From Hydnum rufescens UP504 (lineage: Eukaryota; Basidiomycota; Agaricomycetes; Cantharellales; Hydnaceae): a stretch of 64,000 nucleotides of DNA. Both the position numbers and the translations under genes were made by a program. The notes under the pieces are model-generated. The model saw only the letters and a list, made by a program, of their open reading frames with translations. It made no database searches and was not told where the DNA came from. The stretch is from the NCBI GenBank assembly GCA_014904985.1, contig MU128985.1, positions 62,001 to 126,000 of the forward strand, written 5' to 3'. Below, piece by piece: positions 1-13,128 of the stretch; position 1 is the first letter of the stretch, and the number at the start of each line of letters is the position of its first letter.

Positions 1-3000
1 CATGACTATTTTTATCGTGACGCTTTCTGTTCTCACACTTGGTACGATCAAGATCTCTTGAGAAAGAATATCCTGAATGAAGTTCCCCCCTTATACGGAT
101 AGGAGTTGGAGAAGGCAAGCCACACACTCCTCATCTTCATAACCCGCTAAGATATAGATGTATTCTAGCCTGTGGTATCAATACGTTCGTAGCACTTATT
201 CTCCTTCTTGATGAGCCTTAATGGGTGATGTCCTTCAATAGACTCCTCATTGATCGCTTTGCACAGCTCAAAGACTACACGGTCCGTGACGTTCCTTCCG
301 CCCAATACTTTCACCCGACTTAATTTCCGTGACCAGTGGCTTGTGGCATTGTGGCTTGTGACGTGCAGTGTCTGTGACATCTCTGTCACACTCTCGGTTG
401 TTTGGACACTGTACACCTCGCGTACAGGATTCAAGGAGTGAATCCACCTTTTCTGCCACCCATCAGTTCCTCTTACTGACTACCAAGGGATTGGCCCTAT
501 GTAGTACAGATGCTCTGCTCACAAAGCTTATTATATGGACTGTGAGTACTGGAGCGTTGCGTGCGTGCGTGTTGCTTTCTACTGTTCCTGGGGAGTCTCT
601 GATTCAATTTTTATCTCTACTCAGCTCCTTTGCCCTTTTTCAACTCATCATGGTTGGCTGATTTGTGTCTTCCACATAATTGGGTTCCTAACGACATCGC
701 TCCACAGTTCATTATAAAAAATGATACTCTAATCCATCTAGCGGCCAATATTGGTACGCTTCCCTTTATTAAGTTTTGACATTCTCTCCTAACAGCCAGG
801 TTAATTCTTGGAATGCGCCAGTTCTCGCTAAGTTGTACAGGTGAGCAGAACCAACGACTGTACTCCCTGGCCAATTGTCTTTACCCATCATATACGAAAC
901 CAGCAACACATTTGTCGCTTCGTGAGCTTCTCGTTTTTATTATTCTGGTGGAGACGATCGTTCATCCTCAAAAAAAATCACCATTGTGACAGCTTGAATC
1001 GGCGGGGCCACCCCTTGAGAGCGCGCCAGATAGTCCCGACTGTTCAGATGACATAGATGTGTTCTCCCTGACCTCCCAAGGCAATCCAATTCATGAAGCA
1101 CCCAGAAATCGCGAAGCTCGCATTTATCCGGCATTTAATAAATATGTTAGTCTATTTTTCCCAAGTTCGGTCTGTTCCTTTCACCCTCTTTACTTATGTG
1201 ACAATCCACCCAACAGCTAGACTCACAAAATGATGCTCATGGACCAATTCAGGTCTCCGTGACAACTCACCATTATCGTGTGGGGGAGCCAAGTGATCCT
1301 GAACTGCACCAAAATGTCCTTCCGCCGCTTGTGCCATAGTCCTTAGTTCGAGTAACCGGCAGGTTTTACTTTTGTAACTGTTGCGTGACCCGCTTCTCCG
1401 GAAGAATGCAGGGGGGTTCTAACAATTCGTCACAATCCCCGTCATCTTTGCGTTCATCTTGTATGCCATACTGTAGATCTCTCGAGACGCTCACACTGTC
1501 ATTGTACATAGAATCGGAATATTGTTATTAACACTTACTCCCATTGAATGAAGGTGGTTCCCAGCCTGACAGAGCCAAATATGGTGACAAGGATTGGATA
1601 CAAGGAGAAGCACGCTTTCTCTGTACCTTGCCATCAAGCACATTCATTCAGTAAGTCAGGTTACCTCCATGCCTTGAAGATTAAGAGTGGTGCTCCCATA
1701 ACATCGAATTTATTTCTAAGTAAACCATACGGCATGATAGGAGAACAGAAGTTGTACCGCCCCAATCGAGCAAAGAATTATTTAAATGTGGTATTAAGGA
1801 GGCAAAATGTATTATTCTCCCTCTAATGATTACCGACTGCTATCAACTCGTTGTATCGTAAAGAACGTGCGTATCACCCGACTATGCGTATAACCGCAAT
1901 GATCATGTCCAATATTATTTGATCGACCCTTCGCCAGACTGGGGCGTCGCTAGACACACATCCAAATTAATCATTACGTATCGAATCCAGCCAATTTTCC
2001 ACGACGGACGGGAATGCCCACGCACGATGGACAGGTGATTTCCATGGTCGTCAGCGGGCGATCCAAACTTTTTGTTTAGCAAAGAAGGGTCCAAAAATGC
2101 ATCTTTTCTGCTGGGCGGAAATTGGTACCGCCCTCACACGCCCCCTCCCCGCCATGTGGCGAAATACGACCGTGTTTTTTCCCATGGTCTCCTAGCGTAG
2201 GCCAACGACTGTGTCTGCGGCTGGGATATTACGTGAAAGATGATCCGTCGAGCTGCGCAGGGGCGCCATGATTCCAGCAGATGTGGATCAATGCTACCGT
2301 TGCGTCCGTTCCCACTGTGGTCCAAGAGGGTTGGATCCTGGTAAAGCATCATTCAGTGAAGGGGTGGGTGTCTTATCTTCAGGTGATATCCAGACACATT
2401 TTGACCGAGGTTCATTACAAAAGAGAGTGGTCTCGGTACCTCGGCATTGTCCAAGTTGTTATACTCAGCGAAGGTGAGGATTCCGAGGACCACCATAATC
2501 CGAAGAAAGGGCTCAGATCCCCCGAATCGGAAGTGGCCTTCCCCCAGTAGGCCTAGGTCTTCTAACAATTGATTTGTATCTTGCGTTAAACTGAAGCAGA
2601 ACGGGATGCCACTCTCGGATATAGACCAATAATATCCGCATCAGGTACCAGGCCGAATGGGAACGCGTTAAAACCGCCCAACATAATCGGTAATGTGGCA
2701 TCGTTCAGGAGATTGATGCATTCCACGCCTAATCTGATGACGCAAGCAAGCAGCAAGGCACTGGCACCATCCTGGGCTCGGAGCTGACCATCTGGGCGAA
2801 GACATTTCGCGAAACAGGCTCGGCTAGACGACAGCAGCACCAATGTAGAGATATGAGAAGCTTGCTATAGAATCGTCCAGAGCCAGATAGGATGAGTTGA
2901 AGCCGGTGGCTGTTAGCTGTCAGGCACAATTGACCAAGATAAAAAATTTTCGCCCCTGCGTGCTTACGAAGGTGAGACGAGAACGAGCCTCATAAGTGAA

Positions 3001-4070
3001 TGGTGGGGAAAGCCGTCCCGGACCTAGCCTCAGTTGGTTCGAGGGCCAATGATTATCAGGAAATCCAACCGACATGTTCCACAGCTATGAACCTTGGGTA
3101 ATCTTCTGGGGTCCCCGTAATAGTTCCCTACCAGTGCTCCTGAGCCTCTGGGAGGAAGGACATGCCCTGGAATATATCCACTTTTCGCTAATGATTACTT
3201 CGAATTCCGAGTTCACCGGTACCGCCGCAGCATGGTCGAGATAAAGTGAAGTACGCACGATCACGGGCATCCGTGTGCGATCTTTGGGTTGACGGTCACA
3301 CACACGGTATTTAGTTTGATCGGTGGCTGCTGCCATACCGTCCTGTGTATATTAATGGATGGATAAGCACAATATCGGTAATTGGGCCAATCCCCCGACT
3401 GTAAAATCAGATGTTACCAGATACGATTTAGATCCCAAACTATGGTTTGGACCAGTTGTATCAGTCTGATTCAGGTATCAAATAAATCACGTGCTGTTAC
3501 GGGTAACCTAATAAGGCAATTGAGACTCAACACCGCAAGAGCATCTGAGAATTAGTTGGGAAAGTCGTTCATGAAAGATGGTCAGGAGCTGGATTCACCT
3601 CAGGAGAAGGGTCATCTCCAATCTGTTGAGTCTTGGGGCTCAGCGGGGTCTCCGCCGAGCGCAATCGCTAGTGGCTCGAGGTGCAGTTTCCAGTGGCTCG
3701 CCACACGGACAATAGACATTACTCTTCTTTCGTGATCATGCACATTTTTCTTATATATACGACGACATCCGATAGTGCGATAACTCGTCTCGGTTCATCG
3801 CACTATAGTCTCTTACAATCGGGATACCCAAGGTGCGAGTTCGGTTCAAATTCAATACAGTTGGGCATTGGAACACAGCCACAGTGGTATTATTTTTTTT
3901 TGGTATGTGACCTTGAACCAACTGGCTGTAGGATTTAGTTCAGAGGTTTGCAACCCACGACTACGCAGTCTAAATGAGGCAATATCTGACCATTATTGAA
4001 TAGAGGATCTGAGGGGAGGGTACACCCCAAAATCATTGATTTTGCTGGTCACAGCTCTGGGGTACCCATA
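1..4070. other. No recognisable gene
   Basis: I see no convincing gene in this stretch. Open frames are short (under about 100 codons), overlap on both strands, and show no familiar domain, signal peptide or consistent chain of splice sites. CpG dinucleotides are present, so it is unlike the CpG-free block further on. A segment near 3478-3509 resembles one at 23117-23148 (shared AAATAAATCACGTG and GGTAACC), so some of it is dispersed repeat. It could be decayed mobile DNA or long intergenic sequence. Confidence 0.4.
3478..3509 (+). repeat. Dispersed repeat with CACGTG core
   Basis: This roughly 31 bp stretch matches 23117-23148 in the same orientation with a few mismatches. Both read CAAATAAATCACGTG, then a short variable part, TTAC and GGTAACC. 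At 23.1 kb the motif forms one arm of an inverted repeat, so this copy may be a solo end of the same small element. Confidence 0.4.
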
Positions 4071-4077
4071 GGTATAT

Positions 4078-5260
4078 TCACGCTGGTCTGGGGTTAAGTA
4101 GGAAGACAAGCCATATCTGGCCTGATGATGATGATATAATACAAAAGCGGCGCGGGGATATCTCCATCAAAACAAGAAAGTATACCAACACATCACGGTA
4201 AGGGAGATTTAACCAGGAATCGGCTGGTACGGTCTGCGACCAGCGGCCCAGCGATATCCTCTTTTGGCGTATATGCCCGTTACAACTTGGTTTTCCATCA
4301 TTTAGATTGTACTTCTGTGCGCGCAACGACAATTGGAAAAGACTCACCCAGACCGATAATCAGCAGAATATCCAAAATCCATGATACCACATTGAGCCAG
4401 AACGCCACACCTGACCAAAAGTATCAGATATCATTCGAAACGCCTTTACTGAATTTTAGTCGCACTGAAATGTGTTGCTTTAGGGAAAACCGATGAGAAT
4501 GAATGGCGCACGGCAACAACCAGCGACATAGACGTGATTTGAAACGCAGCTACATCACAGGTATATAGAAATAATGAGTACCAGACACCACGTAGAGCTA
4601 TGCGATTATCACTCGCCATGGACAGCAATGAAGAGAGACCACGATCTTCCAAGCAGACCGCCTCCGCGATCGCGTACTCAAGTTTGCCAAGGTTGTAGCC
4701 AGAAAAGCAACAGCCAAAAACCAAATCCCCAACTGGGATGCGTACCCCGCAGAAGCCCAGAGGACACAGAGCGACTCTCCGTGTGGTTTACATATAGAGC
4801 GCTCTGGGAAAGTAGCGCAAACATACTCACGCACGACTTCCCCAGGAAAAAAGTTGGGAGGCGAAGGGGACACAGGTGGGGCTTGTACTACACGGCTCTC
4901 GCATCGTCTATACAGTCCATAGTCGATTGATGTCGTGGAAGGCGAGTCGATTGGTGATTGAACGCGGAGCCTAAATACGTGGCCAATTAGTATCAGAGAG
5001 CTGGAACAGATAGGTCAGAGGGAACGTTAGCAAACCAATATGGTAGTGCCAGGGAGATCAGGGTCTGATATTCAGCAGTGAACTCGAGTAGATAAATGGA
5101 ATAAGAAAGCCAAATTGCCGACCAAGGTCAACGAGAAAAAGACCCCGACGAGGGATATCATGTACGGCGTCTTCCTCATCGCATACAAGGGTGTACGGAA
5201 GGGTAGGGACTGAGCGATTATAGCGTGACTGAATTGGATGTGTATCGCCCGGAATTTGCC
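4078..5260 (-). pseudogene. Possible remnant of a membrane-protein gene
   Basis: Minus-strand frames carry several hydrophobic, membrane-like segments in order. One at about 5060-5200 reads through MISLVGVFFSLTLVGNLAFL, and one at about 4660-4740 contains GIWFLAVAFLATTLANL followed by a basic stretch. A third at about 4470-4600 contains FLYTCDVAAFQITSMSLVV. The spacing resembles the multi-exon seven-helix proteins common in agaricomycetes. I could not build a continuous spliced frame, and I recognise no family-defining motif. It may be a decayed gene or a badly resolved real one. Confidence 0.22.
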
Positions 5261-5728
5261 GCCCTATCTGTACCTTGATATCACTGCCACTGCCATTTCC
5301 GGTTCCGATGCAAGCTTCTACCTTGTCGGAGTACTCGGGATCAGATGACTACGCCTCCAACTCTCCCCCCATTACGCCGATAAGGTAAGGATATATTGTG
5401 CGAGGAACGCCCGTGTCTGAACGAATCCTACACCCCGAGGTTCTGGTAGAAGATTGATCGTGAGTACTGGGGGGACCAATGGTCTCCCACCGCTCTACAC
5501 AGAGATTTATTTAGAACCTGCTCGTTCATCGCCTACTTACATGTCGGTTTCTTCTGGACGAAGCATCCCATGCGAGCTGCTTCTACTCCCTTCAACACTG
5601 TCAATAAGTCAGAGTTGCTCAGCTTTTTCCCTAGGACTTTAGACCGGTACCACTGTCCTACATTAATCACACGCGTATTTCGTAAGGACGGGTATATGGT
5701 GGAGGATCTGATGCCCTCCCGGGGACAG

Positions 5729-8700
5729 TCATCGTTTCCCTGTGATATTATACTTTATCTTCCCTCCTTTCTTCTTCGAACCAACGTGTGAGAGAGGAAG
5801 GTATGCATAGGGATCCTGTTGATTGCGCCGAACCACATCGCCACCAGCGTTCTGTAACGAGGCGTTAGACAACGGTACAAAATTTTTGAATTCAAAGTAG
5901 CAAGACAACCGACCTTTGCCTTGAATTCTTGTCCAAGTCGCACAGGCTCGGTGCGCTTCTTCTTTTTGTGCTCTGCAGAAGGGGCATCCACTGTGGAACC
6001 ATCTGCCATTTCCACATCTCCATCTTGCGCCTCTTCCGCTCGTCGCTTTTTGGTGTTTTTGTTGAATTTCACCTGTCCTTTCGGCCCTCGTGTAAATCCA
6101 TCGACCGAAGTTATCTGCTCGCGATATGCAACACCCGCAACATCTTCTCTCCTAGGCCTCCCATATCCGTATCGGCAGGCTCGTTCTCGATGATCAGGCG
6201 ACCTGTTCCCTCGTCAGTTTTGAAACGCGAAGCTTCTTGCCCAGGCTGTCGTCGCCTTTTTTGATCCGCAGCTGTCAACACACCAACATGGAACATCAAT
6301 GAACGGCATACTCCAACCATCTCCCCAGGGTTCACGTCAACTTACTCGCGGTGTTGGCGGCACCCCCGTGAAGTAAATCCATCGGCTCGTCATTATCAAC
6401 TCGAATCCGGGTATCTGTGCGTTTGTTCTGTTTGTTCTGTTTGCCCTTGGGATCGCCACGACCAGCGACGGGACGACCCCGTGTCGCTTTAGCTCTGGGC
6501 TCAGCTTCGCCCCCTTCGTCGCTTCCATTTTCGACATCACTATCACTGCCATAGAGCACATCCTCAAAGGCGTCGCCCGTGGTAGGTTTGGGCGCCACAT
6601 CGTCCTGCACAAGAAAGAGGCAGTGAGAAATAAGGTAACCCCAGCACGCGAGCGACACATTGTGTGACGCACATCAGACCCCCCTTCCTCCTGTTCCTCC
6701 TCCCGGTTTGCAGCCTTCTTTTTCTTGGCCTTCTCCTTGCGTTTCTTGACGTTCTCCAGCACCTTTAGACCATCCACATTTGAGTCTCCTGCATTCTGTA
6801 GTACGTCATCCCACCCGAACCGCCTTCCCATTCGCTCAAAGATATGCTGAACTTTGGTCTTGAAATGATTCTTGTGATCATGCGACCAGCCAAGAAGAGC
6901 GGGTACCAGATCAGGAAATTGGGGCCTAACGATCGAGATGGGAAGAGTGATAGTGGCAAGTTTGACAAAGCCCAGTGCGGACTTGACGATCTCCCGATTA
7001 GCTGATCTTAGGAAGACGATGATAGTGGCGAGTAGTTCGGATTGCATCGTCGGGGGGAGGTTATCTAAGGCACCCTTCCATGTGAGCATCAACAAGGAAA
7101 TGAAACGAGTGCCATCAACCCTACCTTTGAATTCAAATAGCAAGCGAGAGATCGCGGTGATAGTTGCGCTGATCATATGGGGGGTCGCACCAATCAGACC
7201 AGCGGAAATCATAGTGATGTACTCCTCAATATTTGCAGTAACTGGATGAACGTCAATCAATGCGAGACTTTATTGTTGTATGATCAACTTACCGTCAGCA
7301 GCCATTTCGGACCCGGCACTGGTATCCATTCCGGCCACCAGTGATCTCTGAAGTACACCCCCCTCACCCATCTTCTTCCCCATCACGACAAGTAGATCGA
7401 AAGCCGCAGTACGTGCTTTCTCGTTGACTTCCTTGGTGGCCAAGACAGCCTCAGGTAACAGAGACGGTATGAAATGAAGCTGCGTGTTGGCCAACGAAGG
7501 CGTCACCACTGTGAGTAGATGTATCCTATCCTACAGTCAGCCCGTTTCGTCAACTAATTTCGCCTTTTCCGAATATGTAATGCAACATACCCTTTTAGAA
7601 CCTTGTGAGACGCTCTCAATGGTTTCACCTATCCGCTTGACGACGTGTTCGATGATGTTCTTCTTCCCTTGAAGGACACCCTGCTCGACCAACCGCGAGA
7701 GGATGCGGTAGCTCTTCTTCTGGACCCCAGCGTCAGAACTCTCCATCAATTCTTTGCTAAGCGCCATTTCGAACAGAGTCTGCAAGGAGGCAAGCGATAG
7801 GAATGGCAATAATAGGAGAAGTATGTCCAGAGTCGTGTGGGAGACGGGGACAGCACCGGGACTAGGAGTGGAGGGTTTCTTCAAAGCATCTTGGAGCATA
7901 CCAGTGACTTTGGCATAAGTAGCGGCAATGTCCTGCAAACGGCGCATCAGTATCGTGTCATACCTAGAATGTCCTGATATAATCACCTGCGGACTCAAAA
8001 CACCCAACCACGCCTTTATAACTTCCCCAACAAGACCCCTTTCCTCACTCGCGCAGCTGCTAAAGACATTGAACAGCACGGAAACCATATTCCCTGCTAT
8101 ACTCTGCAAGAATTCTATATTCGCGTGCGCCTCAACTTGGGAAATGCCAAAGCTATCGAGGAGGGATTGAGGAGGAGCAGTGGAAGTTGATAGAGTAACG
8201 TTAGTTTGGAGGAGCGTTCGAAGACCTTGTAGGATGGAACTTCGAAGGGTTGGCTGAGTATATAAAAGATTCGTCAACAGGCGCCCAAAGGGGGTTGTAA
8301 AGGCCTGTAAGGATGAAGGTCAGATGAATTCAGTGCCCAAAGCGCGTCCACGTGCCTCCTTAATATCGACAGCCAGATCACAGTACCCTTTGAAACATGC
8401 CCAGACTTGACTCGTCAGGACCTCCCAAACTTTACTCTCCGCTGTCCTTCCGGCTTCCTCTGCCTTGAGTCTCAAGTCAAATAATTTTTCGGATAGAGGG
8501 ACAAAGTTGTCCGTGAAATGCGACAAGCGTGTGTTCGTGACGTGAGAGGCAAGCAAAGGGAGCAGATAAGCACGCCCTTCGTTATTTTTGTTTTTCGGTT
8601 GGTCAGGGCTAAGAGTGGAAAATATTTCTCAGCTCGCACTCAGATGAGAAAGTTACCACATACTCCGGAAGGACATTCAATGGCAAAATGCCCAAGAAAA

Positions 8701-10204
8701 CCTCTGGTCCCAAAACCGCAATGGCCATACCCAGAACATCGTCGGCTTTTTCGCGGTACTCGAATCCTTTGGCAGTTCGCAAGTCACCGACGTACTTGAT
8801 GAGATCGGCAAGAAGAGATTGGGCGGCACTGGTGCGTCTAGCACGTACAGAAGACAAGTTGGAAGGCACAGGGACGCGTAGGCGAGATATTAATGCGGTT
8901 AATATAGCAAGGAGGGATGGGATCGATTTAGCATAGGATACTGAATGAATAGAGCCGGAGAGTGTGACGACTATGGTCCCAAGAGAGGTGCTCTTTGCAT
9001 GGTCCTTCCCCTTCATGCTCGACTTTCTGTCTGCCAATGGAGCTTGAACCTCATGCAGAGAAATGGTGTCCAGTATCTCCTTTTGGGATATACAATATCG
9101 CGCGAGGGCGCATAAAGCTCTCTCAGAAGCGAGACGACACGCTGTATCGTCAGAGTCGATCCACGTCCATACCAAGCCCCAGACTTTGCCAAGGGAGGCT
9201 GCACAGCCATCTCCATCAGTGCGCGCATAGGCAACCATCGTGTTTTCAAGAGCATCCAACCAAGGTGCCGCCTGGGAGTGTGATTGGGACGAAGGGGTTG
9301 ATTTGAGGAGGGAAGCCAGAATTGTTGGAGCAGGTAGCACAAGTGTCGGAGATTGAAGTAGCGTAGAAAGTAATGCGTATGACTGGGAGGTGAGATATGG
9401 CGAGGAAAGTGAAGGGAGAATGAGAAGAGGCTGCAAAAGTGCATCCAAATGCTTTCAAGGGATACTACGTCTCAGAACGAATCAACAGAAGGGGAATGTC
9501 TATGGACATACCACCGGGGGCCAGGCTGCCGTGACACCTTTTACAAAGGAGCATACCCATATGCCGATCTCTATCGTCTGCGCTTTACCTGGACTGCCAG
9601 CGACAGCACGAAGGACGCCAACGATATATTCGGCAGCTTGATCTGCGTATGGGTGAATGGCCAATGGTGGCGGTGGAGATGATAGAGTCTCTACCACCAC
9701 CTCTTGGGCTTTTTTACGGACCTTTGGACGGGGGTCAATTGTGAATTCGAGGATGGATGCAAAAGATTGTCGCAGGAGTAAAGTACTAGTTAGAGAGTGG
9801 TGATCAAGGGCAACGAACAGAGACCCAAAGAGTGATAATTGGGAGCGCAGCGGTGGCGCACTTCCTGAAAGAATGGGAAACAACGGAGCCACGAGGTCTA
9901 GTAGCGGTCCCAATTTCGAACGAATGACGAGCGCTGGAGAGTAGGGAAGCACGAGAGCAAGCAAATATAGAGAGGCCGGAACGATAGCCCCCTCATCCAA
10001 ATTTACGGACGGGTGCTCTCGCTTGAGGGCTTCTTGTAGAGTCGTTAGCAGAGAAGCATAGTAGGCTACTGGTGTAATATCTTGCCCCTGCTCCTTAAGG
10101 GTGGCCTCAATAGCGACGAGTATTTTTGCTGGAGCAGACTGGTTTGACAGGCTGCTCTTGACATGGGGCCGTATTTTTCCCAGAGTTTCCTCGAGAGGGT
10201 CCAT
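5729..10204 (-). CDS. RRP12: RRP12-like ribosomal RNA processing / ribosome export protein
   Basis: A multi-exon gene for a HEAT-repeat protein of the RRP12 family, which works in 40S and 60S pre-ribosome maturation and nuclear export. The N-terminus begins MDPLEETLGKIRPHVKSSLS. Helical-repeat exons follow, including the NUC173-type stretch near 7.5-8.3 kb (QSLLDSFGISQVEAHANIEF) and a segment near 6.8-7.2 kb. The C-terminus is acidic then lysine-rich (KKKKRTEPVRLGQEFKAK). The last exon, after an intron ending at about 5858, gives NAGGDVVRRNQQDPYAYLPL and stops at 5729; this tail is characteristic of RRP12. I chose the Met at 10204 because the protein-like sequence starts there; an in-frame Met lies 16 codons upstream at 10252. 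Introns are short. The neighbouring Rab-GAP starts 65 bp away on the other strand, so the two must share a promoter region. Family assignment is firm; exact internal splice sites are not all checked. Confidence 0.9.
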
Positions 10205-10269
10205 GGTGGCAGTGGATTTGAAAACTGGCGACGAGGAATCAGCCGCTCTCACGTGGAGCTGAAATTCTT
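10205..10269. promoter_or_regulatory. Very short bidirectional promoter region
   Basis: Only 65 bp separate the chosen start codon of RRP12 (minus strand) from the start codon of the GYP1-like gene (plus strand). If the longer RRP12 start at 10252 is used, the gap falls to 17 bp. I see no TATA box in it. Transcription start sites and control elements must be shared or lie inside the coding regions. Confidence 0.6.
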
Positions 10270-12470
10270 ATGACTGCCCCTCCTCCCCGGCCACACATAA
10301 ACAGTGTGAGAAGCCACACAACAAGCCTTGCTTTGTCAACCCAGGATTGGGGGGAGGACGACGCATGGGACTCTGCCTCAGACTCTGAAAATGTAGCGAA
10401 TACTCGACGGAATTCCCCCCCCTTCTCAAAAAAAACCGATCCAAGCATCCCCCGCCCAGCACCCATTCCAATATCTTCCAAGAGAGGCTTTATCTCGCAC
10501 GCTCATTCCGTTCGTGGCAACCATCGTGGGAGCGCGAGTTCAAACAGTGCGGATCGATCCTCCGCCTCCATTGGTAATCTATCCTTCTCGTTTACTCATG
10601 TGCAGGCCCCATCGCCCTCCTCTTACACTCCCACCCCGCTACTCTCTTCCCATGCTGAGGATATTGACTGGCAAGAACGAGACGAGCGTGAAAGGGCCGG
10701 TTGGACGATCGTGAGCTCGGACGCAACGAGTGGTACTGAAAGGACCTTGATCGAGCACGATGCCGATCTTGACGGCAGCATGGTGCTTGGTGAACTTGAC
10801 TCAGATGGAGTCCATCACGAAGATACGGACGATGAGTCTGCAAAGGAAGGGGAAAATGCCATCAAGGCCGATGTAGACGAACTCGTTAAAAGTGAGTACG
10901 GTTGGCATCCTATTGTGTTCTATTGTCAGACTGAAAAGGATGAAAGACCCGATTCATGCCCTCGTATCATATCGTTCACGTTCGCCGACGGCTTCGCTAC
11001 ACGGAAGGGGTAAATCCCGTTCAAATTCACCCTTCAGGTCATCAAAAGGATCGCGATTGGCGCGTGGACGAAGCCTTCGAACTGCCCGCCGATACGACAA
11101 AGTAGTCGAATGCCTCACTCGTCCAGACGTCAATATCGGTAAGTCACAGCATCACCCTATCCCATTCTTAATATGAATTCCGACAGATATGTTCTCCAGC
11201 GGATCTTCGAAAACTGGCCTGGTCAGGTCTCCCCTCCGAACTCCGGCCCATCGCCTGGCCTCTCCTCCTTGGGTACCTCCCTCTTCCTCAGTCATCCCGT
11301 CTTCAGACTCTGGCCCGGAAACGCGAAGAGTACGCATCGCTTGTGAAGCTTACTTTTTCACGAGGACGTGACGGATTGGATCAGCATATTTGGCACCAAA
11401 TTGAGATTGATGTACCACGAACAAGGCCAGGAGTACCATTGTGGATGGAAGGGGGGACACAACGTGTTTGTTCCCTTTTGCAGCACCTTCTGATGCTCCG
11501 TATAGCTTATATGGTTAACCATGTTAGAGCTTAGAGCGGATCCTCTACGTATGGGCGATTCGCCATCCGGCTAGTGGGTATGTGCAAGGTATCAATGATC
11601 TTGTGACCCCATTTTATGAGGTTTTTCTCTCAGCATATATAAGCAAGTAGCATCCTATTCTCTCGTTTTGCTTGTGCAATGGCGCTAACCATCGTCGTAT
11701 GACCTCGACTTGTAGATTGTGACCCTGAACAATTTGATCCTTCATATCTCCCTGAACATGTTCTAAATGCGGTAGAAGCGGATTCCTTCTGGTGTTTATC
11801 TCGATTATTGGACGGGATACAGGACAATTACATCTCGCAACAACCTGGAATTCACCGCAGCGTTCGGAGAATGCAAGACCTTGTCATGCGAATTGATGGT
11901 AATTTTGTATCCCCCTCACTGCAGAAGCGTTGTCTAATGATCTGGACGATTTTTTTTTCTCATTTAGCTCCGCTTGCAGCGCATCTTCAGGCTGAGGGTG
12001 TGGAATTCATGCAGTTCGCCTTTCGTTGGATGAATTGCCTCCTTATGCGTGAGATCAGTGTTGCGAACACAATACGGATGTGGGATACGTATCTCGTAAG
12101 GCCATATTCGTCGTTGTGTGGGTTTTCGCTGATGGGACATTGTGTTCCAGGCTGAAGGAACGGATGCGTTCTCACAGTTTCACCTGTATGTATGTTCTGC
12201 TTTCCTGGTTAAGTGGAGCGAGAAGCTTCGGAATATGGATTTCCAGGTTTGTTTTGTGATTTTGCCTTGTGGGCATGTTCTTTGTTCCTTCGCTCAATTG
12301 AATTTAATGGTCAGGGGATTATCATGTTCTTGCAATCGCTCCCAACACAAGACTGGACGGATCACGACGTAGAACTACTACTGAGTGAGGCATTCCTGCT
12401 GAACAGTGTGTGGCACAATGCACAAAGCCATTTTAGTGCGAGCACGAAGGTGACGATGAACGGACGTTGA
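10270..12470 (+). CDS. GYP1: GYP1/TBC1D22-like Rab GTPase-activating protein (TBC domain)
   Basis: A multi-exon gene whose product should accelerate GTP hydrolysis on Golgi/endosomal Rab GTPases. The N-terminal exon (10270 to about 10890) is low-complexity and acidic (MTAPPPRPHINSVRSHTTSL, then many Ser/Asp/Glu). The TBC domain follows over several exons. It contains the arginine-finger motif IEIDVPRTRP near 11.4 kb and the glutamine-finger motif YVQGINDLVTPF near 11.58-11.63 kb, preceded by RILYVWAIRHPASG. Later exons give FAFRWMNCLLMREI and IRMWDTYL, then SAFLVKWSEKLRNMDFQGII and LPTQDWTDHDVELLLSEAF. The order and motifs fit the GYP1 subfamily rather than BUB2. The reading frame ends at 12470. 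The exact first intron, after about 10890, is unclear from the sequence because the frame could also read through it. Confidence 0.87.
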
Positions 12471-13128
12471 ATTTGCATCTTAACAAGTATCTGCTACGGT
12501 TCCCCAAGTTTCTTTGCAAGATATACCCCGCTCACAGTATCTGTTCCTATAATTCATTTGTGGCTCGATTGTACATGTGTACGTATGCAGTGATTCGTTA
12601 TAGACGAGGACCACTGACATGGTCAGTCTAATTAAAGCATGACATCATGTCGCTGGCACAGCTATCTAACAATGTGGATGTTTGTTTTACATGTAAGGAG
12701 TTGAGCTCGTGGCAACACTATGTGAATGCGGCTAGATCTTATCTCGCAGTGATAGTGCATAATTGAAAACATCTGGCGCACTTCCAGATATCTGGCCAGA
12801 TGGCAAAGTCATTGCACTCTGAGCCTCCTTCCTTGAACATTTATTATTGCTGTTTGCAATCCAGCTGGCGCCGGCCGCGGAACGGAGGTAACAAGAATCC
12901 TATTCAATCCCGGAGGCTCAACAAAATACAGATTCCGTATGGATTTGAGTCGTGCTGTAATGTATATATTACAGCATAGCGACAGCGACAAGAGAGAACT
13001 CTGAAACTGAGGTTAATCGATCTTAGGAAGGCGAGACAGACAACGAACAACTCGGGGAAGGGGAAGTGGGGATGGAGAGCATGATTTGAGATCGAGAATA
13101 TACATACATCAAAACTTATTCCCTTCGT
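12471..13128. other. Intergenic region between convergent genes
   Basis: No gene is visible here. The right part (about 12960-13128) is the 3' flank of the APH-like gene, and its homology with the copy at 34.3-35.2 kb continues through it. The rest is presumably the 3' UTR of the GYP1-like gene plus spacer. Confidence 0.5.

Noticed and set aside
368..661. Plus-strand open frame of 97 codons with hydrophobic C-terminus
   Set aside because: Overlapped by other frames on both strands, with no domain or splice context; it looks like chance.
8995..9448. Open frames of 100-140 codons on both strands within this span
   Set aside because: They are shadows of the RRP12 exon at 8.6-9.45 kb, which has protein-like sequence and continuity with its neighbours.
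11470..11535. Very short (20-21 nt) introns in the GYP1-like gene
   Set aside because: Too short to splice; a 35-nt intron ending at GAGCTTAG restores the frame into RILYVWAIRHP and is more likely.
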